Source of the DNA: Actinophytocola algeriensis
Lineage (GTDB): Bacteria > Actinomycetota > Actinomycetes > Mycobacteriales > Pseudonocardiaceae
Length of the DNA: 64,000 bases
Direction of reading: 5' to 3'
Assembly (NCBI RefSeq): GCF_014203735.1
Contig: NZ_JACHJQ010000002.1
Location: forward strand, 124,001-188,000
The notes under the pieces are model-generated. The model was not told the DNA's origin. It ran no database searches and worked only from the letters and a program-made list of their open reading frames with translations. Below are positions 58,774-64,000 of this stretch, piece after piece (within the stretch, counting starts at the first letter, position 1; the number at the start of each line of letters is the position of its first letter). The translations under genes were made by a program, and so were the position numbers.

Positions 58774-60243
58774 TCACCGCACCGCGGGCACGGTACGCCG
58801 CGTGAACCGCATCGCGCCGTCGTTCATCTTGCCGTGGCGCAGGTTCACGACGTCGTGCGCATAGCTCATGCCGAGCTGCCACGGCGCCCGGGACCCGGCC
58901 CTGGGGAACTCGTCGATGGACCGCAGCACATAGCCCGCGTCGAAGTCGAGCAGCGGGCGTTCGGTCACCGCCGGGTCGTCGTTGACGGGCACCGCCACGT
59001 CGTACCCGCCGTCGTCCATGTGCCGCAGCAACCGCACCACGTACTCGCTGACGAGGTCGGCCTTCAACGTCCACGACGCGTTCGTGTACCCGATGGTGAA
59101 CGCGAAGTTCGGCACGTCCGACAGCATCATTCCCTTGTACGCCATGGTCTTCGGCAGCTCGACCGCGCGGCCGTCGACGATCAGCTCCATGCCGCCGAAC
59201 GCCAGCAGCCGCAACCCGGTCGCGGTCACGACGACGTCCGCGGGCACCGTGGCCCCGGACTCGAGCCGCAGGCCCGACTCGGTGAACTCCGCGATCCGGT
59301 CCGTCACCACCGACGCGCGGCCCGAGCGGATCGCCGCGAACAGATCGCCGTCCGGCACCAGGCACAGCCGTTGGTCCCACGGCTGGTACCTCGGCTTGAA
59401 GTGCGTGTCCACGTCGTACCCCGGTGGCAGCTGCCTGATCGCCAGCTTGCGGATCAGGTTCCGCACCACCCGGGGGCGGCGCCGCGACAGCTGGTAGATG
59501 AACGTCCCCACCAGCACGTTCTTCCAGCGGGCGAGAAAATAGCCGCGCCGCACGCCGAGCACCCGCTTCGCCGTGTTCGCCAGCCGGTCCTCCGACGGCA
59601 GCGTCATGATGTAGCTCGGCGACCGCTGCAGCATCGTCACGTGCGCCGCGTCCTCGGCCATCGCGGGCACGAGCGTCACCGCGGTCGCGCCGCTGCCGAC
59701 CACGACCACGTTCTTCCCGGCGTGGTCGAGGTCCGCCGGCCACCGCTGCGGGTGCACGACCGTGCCACGGAACCGTTCCACACCGGGGAAGTCCGGCGTG
59801 TGGCCGCCGTCGTAGTCGTAGTAGCCGCTGCACACGTACAGGAACCGAGCCGTCAGGGTCACCGGCGAGCCGTCGTGCCGCGCCTCGACCGTCCACTGTG
59901 CGTCCGCTGTGGACCACGAGGCGCGCACCACGCGGTGGCCGAAGCGGACGTGGCGGTCGATGCCCGCGTCCGCCGCGGTGTCCCGCACGTACGCGAGGAT
60001 CGACGGACCGTCCGCGATGGCCTTCGGCTGCGTCCACGGCCTGAACCGGTAGCCCAGCGTGTGCATGTCCGAGTCGGACCGGACACCCGGGTACCGGAAC
60101 AGGTCCCACGTGCCGCCGATCGCGTCGCGGGCCTCGAGGATCGTGTAGGTCCGGCCGGGGAACGCGGTCCGCAGGTGGTGCGCGGCGCCGATGCCGGACA
60201 GCCCGGCACCGACGATCAGCACGTCCACGTCAGGCGTGCTCAT
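58774..60243 (-). CDS. Flavin-containing Baeyer-Villiger-type monooxygenase (MymA-like)
   Basis: The protein has 489 residues. It has two Rossmann motifs, VGAGLSGIG (11-19) for FAD and VGSGATA (182-188) for NADPH. The Baeyer-Villiger signature F-x-G-x3-H-x3-W-P is exact at 158-169 (FRGTVVHPQRWP). EARDAIGGTWDLFRYPGVRSDSDMHTLGY is typical of this branch. It inserts oxygen into a ketone or oxidises a soft heteroatom. It is the last gene of a P450/hydrolase/SDR operon that resembles part of the mycobacterial mymA locus. The ATG overlaps the SDR stop (ATGA). Confidence 0.9.
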   Translation of the reverse strand: MSTPDVDVLIVGAGLSGIGAAHHLRTAFPGRTYTILEARDAIGGTWDLFRYPGVRSDSDMHTLGYRFRPWTQPKAIADGPSILAYVRDTAADAGIDRHVRFGHRVVRASWSTADAQWTVEARHDGSPVTLTARFLYVCSGYYDYDGGHTPDFPGVERFRGTVVHPQRWPADLDHAGKNVVVVGSGATAVTLVPAMAEDAAHVTMLQRSPSYIMTLPSEDRLANTAKRVLGVRRGYFLARWKNVLVGTFIYQLSRRRPRVVRNLIRKLAIRQLPPGYDVDTHFKPRYQPWDQRLCLVPDGDLFAAIRSGRASVVTDRIAEFTESGLRLESGATVPADVVVTATGLRLLAFGGMELIVDGRAVELPKTMAYKGMMLSDVPNFAFTIGYTNASWTLKADLVSEYVVRLLRHMDDGGYDVAVPVNDDPAVTERPLLDFDAGYVLRSIDEFPRAGSRAPWQLGMSYAHDVVNLRHGKMNDGAMRFTRRTVPAVR

Positions 60244-61097
60244 GCCTTCTCCGCCGCCCTGGCCCGCAACCGCGACTGCACGCGCGCGAGCACCGAGTAG
60301 TAGTGCGTCGGCGTGATCCGCGTCAGCGCGTCGAACACGTAGGCGTCGGGGCCGACGAGGATCCGCGCCTTCCCCTTCTCCACGCCGGAGTGGATGACCG
60401 CGGCCGCCTTGTCGGGCGAGGTCATGGTGATCGCCTCGAACTGCGCGGCCATCTGCTCCTTGGTCCGGCCGCGCCCCTCGGGGTCCCTGCGGACCCGGGC
60501 GTTGCGGGCGATGTTCGTGGTGATCCCGCCCGGGTGCACGGTGACCGCGCGCACGCCGGTGCCGCGCAGCTCGTGCCGCAGCGACTCGGTGAAGCCGCGG
60601 ACGGCGAACTTCGCCGCGCAGTACGCGCTCTGGAACGGCATCCCGGCGAGCCCGAACACGCTGGACGTGTTCACGATGGCACCGGAGCCCTGCTCGACGA
60701 GGATCGGCAGGAACGCCCGCGTGCCGTTGACGACACCGTGGAAGTTGATGTCGTGCAGCCACTGGTCGTCCTCGACGTCGGCGTCGAGGACCGACGAGGT
60801 CACCGCGACCCCGGCGTTGTTGAACACGCCTGCGAGCGGCGCGGGCAGCCAGTCCCGCACCTCGTCGGCGAACCGCAGCTGGTCGGCCGCGTCCCGCACG
60901 TCGAGCACGCGGGTCAGCACCCGCCCGGACAGCGACGCGGCGGTGTCCTTCAGCCCGGCCTCGTCGTTGTCGGCGATCGCGACCGGCGACCCGGCCCGCG
61001 CGAGGCGGACGGCGAGCGCGCGGCCGATGCCGGACGCGGCGCCGGTGATCATGACGGGACGGCCGGTGAGCCTAGGACGCTGTGGTGTCGCGGGCAT
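60240..61097 (-). CDS. SDR-family oxidoreductase (SadH-like)
   Basis: This 285-residue classical SDR has VMITGAASGIGRALAVRLA, FNNAGVAVTS and the catalytic triad in NTSSVFGLAGMPFQSAYCAAKFAV. The C-terminal VEKGKARILVGPDAYVFDALTRI is characteristic of the mycobacterial SadH/Rv3085-like group. It oxidises or reduces an alcohol/ketone pair upstream of the Baeyer-Villiger enzyme. The start lies 26 bp inside the end of the hydrolase gene. Confidence 0.9.
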   Translation of the reverse strand: MPATPQRPRLTGRPVMITGAASGIGRALAVRLARAGSPVAIADNDEAGLKDTAASLSGRVLTRVLDVRDAADQLRFADEVRDWLPAPLAGVFNNAGVAVTSSVLDADVEDDQWLHDINFHGVVNGTRAFLPILVEQGSGAIVNTSSVFGLAGMPFQSAYCAAKFAVRGFTESLRHELRGTGVRAVTVHPGGITTNIARNARVRRDPEGRGRTKEQMAAQFEAITMTSPDKAAAVIHSGVEKGKARILVGPDAYVFDALTRITPTHYYSVLARVQSRLRARAAEKA

Positions 61098-62007
61098 CGG
61101 CGCTCCTCGTCACGCGTGCGTGGTCGTCGATGAGGTCGAGCAGCCTGGGCCACGCGGCCTTCGGCAGGTCGTGGCCCATGCCGGTGATGGTCTCCAGCCG
61201 GGCGCCGGTGATCGCTCGGACCGTGGCCGCGCCGCCGGTCGGGTGGACCATCCGGTCCCGGTCGCCGTGGATCACGAGCGTCGGCGCGGCCACCGACCGC
61301 AGCGACGGGGTGCGGTCGCCGGACTTCATGATCGCGCCGAGCTGCCGCCCGGTCCCCGCGGACGACGGGTCGCGGTCCCAGCCGCGGCCTGCCCGCGCAC
61401 TCACCCACTCCTCGTCCATGGGGAACCCGTGCGAGCCGATGTGCCGGAACATCATGAGCGCGCGCTGGATCGCCGCCTCGCGGGTCTTCGGCGGCGCGGC
61501 ACCCATCAGGCGCAGCGTCGACAGTGCCGGGCGCCCGATCCGGCGCGCGCCGGTCGTCGACATGATCGACGTCAGGGTCCGCACGCGGTCCGGGTGCCGT
61601 GCCGCGACGGTCTGCGCGATCATGCCGCCCATCGACACGCCGACGACGTGTGTGCTCTCGATGCCGAGCGCGTCGAGCAGCCCGACCGTGTCCTCGGCCA
61701 GGTCGACGAGGTCGTACTGCCCGACGGGGAACCGGCCAACGAGCATCGACGCGAACTTCGCGGGCCGGAAGTCCTCGTGCGTGGACCGGCCGACGTCGCG
61801 GTTGTCGAACCGCACCACGCGGTAGCCGCGCTCGGCCAGTACCTCGCAGAACGCGTCCGGCCAGCTGTGCAGCTGCTGCCCCAGCCCGGCGACCAGCAGG
61901 AGCGGCTCCCCGTCCTCGGCCCCGATCTCCTCGTAGGCGAGGGAAATCCCTCGCCCGACAGCGACGACCTGCTCGTCCTGGTGGTTCGCTCCGCAGGCTT
62001 CCCCCAT
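61072..62007 (-). CDS. Alpha/beta-hydrolase
   Basis: The protein has 311 residues. It has the oxyanion segment LLLVAGLGQQLHSW, the nucleophile elbow GVSMGG with Ser, an Asp in LVIHGDRDRMV and His in ITGMGHDLP. This group (Rv0045c/EstA-like, aromatic hydrolase type) cleaves esters or lactones, which fits hydrolysis of a Baeyer-Villiger product. ATG 62007 overlaps the P450 stop (TGATG). The first residues GEACGANHQDEQ come from the recurring junction element rather than the family. Confidence 0.88.
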   Translation of the reverse strand: MGEACGANHQDEQVVAVGRGISLAYEEIGAEDGEPLLLVAGLGQQLHSWPDAFCEVLAERGYRVVRFDNRDVGRSTHEDFRPAKFASMLVGRFPVGQYDLVDLAEDTVGLLDALGIESTHVVGVSMGGMIAQTVAARHPDRVRTLTSIMSTTGARRIGRPALSTLRLMGAAPPKTREAAIQRALMMFRHIGSHGFPMDEEWVSARAGRGWDRDPSSAGTGRQLGAIMKSGDRTPSLRSVAAPTLVIHGDRDRMVHPTGGAATVRAITGARLETITGMGHDLPKAAWPRLLDLIDDHARVTRSADARDTTAS

Positions 62008-62009
62008 CA
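61981..62009 (-). repeat. Junction element at the P450/hydrolase boundary
   Basis: The minus strand reads GTGATGGGGGAAGCCTGCGG then AGCGAACCAC. Its second half matches the elements at 12206-12236 and 7002-7077. It provides the TGATG overlap and the codons for GEACGANHQ. Confidence 0.6.
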
Positions 62010-63347
62010 CGTATGCGCTCCCGTCGACGTGGTTTCCTCGGACTCCGGCGACGGAGCGGTCCTGCGGTGCACGACCGCGAGCCCGCCTTTGCCCGGCGCG
62101 TTGGCGATCCCTCGCGAGTGCCAGCGCTCCGCGGGCTCCGTCGTCGGTTCGAGCGTCATGTCTCGCAGCATCGTGCGCACCACGACGCTCATCTCCATGT
62201 TCGCGAACGCCGCGCCGAGGCAGCGCCGGGTGCCGCCGCCGAACGGGATCCACTCGTACAGGTCCGGCCGCGAGCCGGTGAACCGTGCCGGGTCGAACCG
62301 CGCCGCGTCCGGGAAGACCGCGTCGTCGTCGTGGATCAGCCCGATGCTGACGAGGATCGAGTACCCCTTCGGCACCCGCCAGCGGCCGAGTTCCAGGGAC
62401 TCGGCCCGGACCGTCCTGCCCACCATGTCGATCACCGGCCGGGTGCGCTGCACCTCGATGATCGTGGCTTCGCGCAGCCGTTTCCCGCCCGCGTCGACCT
62501 CGTCGACCAGACCGGCCAGCACGTCGGGGTGGCGGCGCAGCCGCTCCACCGCCCACGCGAGCGTCGTCGCGGTCGTCTCGTGCCCGGCGGCGAGCAGGGT
62601 CAGCAGCTGGTCGGCGATGTCCTGCCCGCTCATCTCGGTGCCGTCGTCGTAGCGGCTCTGCAGCATCATCGCCAGCACGTCGTCGCGCTGGTCGAGGTCA
62701 CCCGTCCGCCGCGTCTTCGCGACGAGCCGGTCGATGGCCAGGTCGTACTCGCGGCGCATCGCGAAGAACCGGGCCCACGGGCCGACCTTGCCGCCGAATC
62801 GCGGGATCGGCGCGGCGGCGAGCCGGGACCCGAGTGTCACCATCTTCGGCAGCAGCTCGCGCAGCTCGTCGAACTCCTTGCCCTCGGCGCCGAAGACCGC
62901 GCGCAGGATCGCGTTCAGGGTGATCCGCATGGCGGACGGGAGCACCGGGAACGGCCTGCCGAGCGGCCACGAGGCCATCTCGCGGACCGTCTCGTCCTCG
63001 ACGATCCGCTCGTAGGCGAGCAGCCTGCGCCCGTGGAAGGGCGGCACGAGCAGCTTGCGCTGCCGCTTGTGCTCCTCCCCGCGCAGCGCGAACAGCGACC
63101 GGGACCCGAGCACGCGCCCGAGGTTCGGCTCGATGTTGTCCGCGAGCGCGGTGTCGGTCTGGAACAGCTGCTTGATCTCGGCGGGATCGCTGATCACCAC
63201 GGCACGGCCGAAGATCGGCACGTTGACCGTGAACGCGTTCCCGTAGCGCGCCCGCAGCCTGGGCAGCCCGCGCATCGGCATCGCCAGCGCGTAGGCGCCC
63301 TGCACGAAGCGTGGTTTGGCCGGGCCGGGCGGCAAGGCCTGCGTCAT
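62007..63347 (-). CDS. Cytochrome P450
   Basis: This 446-residue soluble P450 has the I-helix AGHETTAT (254-261), E298-x2-R301 (ExxR), PxRF-type FDPARFTG and the heme-binding FGGGTRRCLGAAFA with Cys376. The RFVQGAYALAMPMRG, LRARYGNAFTVNVPIFG start resembles mycobacterial CYP136/CYP138-like lipid or terpenoid hydroxylases. It is first in a four-gene operon that ends in a Baeyer-Villiger enzyme. No ferredoxin gene is adjacent. ATG 63347 has CGAGGGG upstream and begins at the conserved core. Confidence 0.92.
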   Translation of the reverse strand: MTQALPPGPAKPRFVQGAYALAMPMRGLPRLRARYGNAFTVNVPIFGRAVVISDPAEIKQLFQTDTALADNIEPNLGRVLGSRSLFALRGEEHKRQRKLLVPPFHGRRLLAYERIVEDETVREMASWPLGRPFPVLPSAMRITLNAILRAVFGAEGKEFDELRELLPKMVTLGSRLAAAPIPRFGGKVGPWARFFAMRREYDLAIDRLVAKTRRTGDLDQRDDVLAMMLQSRYDDGTEMSGQDIADQLLTLLAAGHETTATTLAWAVERLRRHPDVLAGLVDEVDAGGKRLREATIIEVQRTRPVIDMVGRTVRAESLELGRWRVPKGYSILVSIGLIHDDDAVFPDAARFDPARFTGSRPDLYEWIPFGGGTRRCLGAAFANMEMSVVVRTMLRDMTLEPTTEPAERWHSRGIANAPGKGGLAVVHRRTAPSPESEETTSTGAHT

Positions 63348-63364
63348 CGTCGTCCCCTCGCTGT

Positions 63365-63404
63365 GGTACGCGACCGTACCAAGCCGACGGTACGCCCGCG
63401 TACC
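63365..63404. promoter_or_regulatory. Two perfect TetR operators between the P450 and tetR genes
   Basis: GGTACG-CGAC-CGTACC (63365-63380) and GGTACG-CCCG-CGTACC (63389-63404) are 16-bp palindromes with identical arms, 24 bp apart centre to centre. They lie 18 bp from the P450 ATG and 28 bp from the tetR GTG. Confidence 0.82.
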
Positions 63405-63432
63405 ATCGAGCACAAGCCAAGGAGGCAGTAGC

Positions 63433-64000
63433 GTGACACCGGTGACGACCCAGCAGAGCCCGACCGGGGCCGCCGCGTACGCCGAACCAGGCGGGTTCCG
63501 GCAGCGGCTGCTCGACGGGCTCGCGGCGGCGATCGAGGCCGACGGCTACCGCAACACCACGGTCGCCGACATCGTGCGCGGGGCACGCACGTCCCGCCGC
63601 ACGTTCTACGAGCACTTCGACAGCAAGGAAGCGTGCTTCGTCGCGCTGCTGACCGACGCCAACACCGAGATGATCCGCCGGATCTCGGCCGCGGTGGACC
63701 AGCGGGCACGGTGGGCGGTGCAGGTGCGGCAGGCGGTCGTGGCGTGGATCGCGTGCGCCGAGTCCCAGCCCGCGATCACGCTGAGCTGGATCCGCGACGT
63801 CCCGTCCCTCGGCGCCGCGGCCCGCGACCTGCAACGGGACGTGATGTCCGCGTTCGTCACGATGATCCAGACCCTGTGCGACACCGAGCAGTGGCACGCG
63901 GTCCGCACCGAACCGGTGTCGGAACAGCTGGCACTCATGCTCCTGGGCGGTTTGCGGGAACTGATCGCGACGACCGTCGAGAACGGCGGCCGGGTCAGCG
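63433..64000 (+). CDS. TetR-family regulator (3' end beyond window)
   Basis: The gene is cut by the window end after 189 codons. The N-terminal HTH is FRQRLLDGLAAAIEADGYRNTTVADIVRGARTSRRTFYEHFDSKEACFV. The visible ligand domain is helical (WIRDVPSLGAAARDLQRDV). GTG 63433 has GGAGG 7 nt upstream. It is divergent from the P450 operon with two matching operators between, so it is the likely repressor of that operon. Confidence 0.9.
   Translation, partial: MTPVTTQQSPTGAAAYAEPGGFRQRLLDGLAAAIEADGYRNTTVADIVRGARTSRRTFYEHFDSKEACFVALLTDANTEMIRRISAAVDQRARWAVQVRQAVVAWIACAESQPAITLSWIRDVPSLGAAARDLQRDVMSAFVTMIQTLCDTEQWHAVRTEPVSEQLALMLLGGLRELIATTVENGGRVS

Noticed and set aside
1-64000. tRNA, rRNA, riboswitch, insertion sequence or attachment site
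   Set aside because: No sequence with convincing structure or motifs was found by reading. A tRNAscan-SE, Infernal and ISfinder run would be needed to exclude small cases.

Overview
The window is about 64 kb of very GC-rich, gene-dense chromosomal DNA from an actinobacterium. GTG starts, GTGA/ATGA start-stop overlaps, a DUF742 protein, mycothiol-type DinB proteins, leaderless promoters, ECF42-type sigma factors and an AAC(2')-type acetyltransferase all fit. The gene mix and the short repeats encoding SGxxGANHQ-like peptides suggest the Pseudonocardiales (Lentzea/Saccharothrix-like), but that placement is inference. No rRNA, tRNA, CRISPR array, prophage or transposase was seen, and no stretch of more than 300 bases lacks a gene.

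Layout. 1-3.2 kb: end of an NCS2 purine permease, an orphan DUF742 protein, an ATP-grasp-like protein and a methyltransferase. 3.2-5.3 kb: a tightly coupled TIGR04222 / DUF692 (MNIO) / small protein operon that looks like a peptide- or protein-modification system. 5.5-8.4 kb: ECF sigma factor, YnfA and YCII genes, then an NmrA/DoxX pair. 8.4-13.1 kb: a D-glucarate catabolic operon (kdgD, aldehyde dehydrogenase, gudD, hydroxyacid dehydrogenase), divergent from a LysR gene. 14.2-20.4 kb: a five-gene peptide/nickel-type ABC transporter operon ending in a TauE/SafE permease. 20.4-23 kb: three membrane proteins of unknown function. 23-26.2 kb: a second enolase-superfamily/hydroxyacid dehydrogenase pair under an IclR regulator. 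26.2-28.6 kb: RidA, and an MFS exporter divergent from soxR with a clear SoxR box.

28.7-41.3 kb is a mixed region of small enzymes (DinB-like, Nudix, YCII, VOC, methyltransferases, GNAT), a second ECF sigma factor, a DUF2339 membrane protein, a TrmB/LuxR-type regulator, an unusual NB-ARC/His-rich/nucleotide-cyclase-like fusion and a YbdK-type ligase. 41.3-46.1 kb looks like a general-stress block (SDR, zinc alcohol dehydrogenase, topoisomerase IB, DUF4235, flavodoxin-like, DUF1469 and DUF3618). 46.2-53.6 kb holds two TetR-controlled transporter loci (MMPL and DHA2 MFS), a GH3 enzyme and a universal stress protein. 53.7-58.7 kb holds aac(2'), a PcaB/adenylosuccinate-lyase-type enzyme, a secreted GH26 mannanase and an Rrf2/NmrA divergent pair. 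58.8-64 kb is a P450 - hydrolase - SDR - Baeyer-Villiger-type monooxygenase operon divergent from a TetR gene cut by the window end.

Three threads run through the region. First, sugar-acid catabolism: two enolase/hydroxyacid dehydrogenase modules flank a solute ABC transporter. Second, regulator/target pairs each have a readable inverted repeat between divergent genes (LysR, IclR, SoxR, three TetR, Rrf2). Third, a short GCGGAGCTTGCGGAGC-type element recurs at five gene junctions. At three operon junctions it supplies the overlapping start codon or the codons that follow it.
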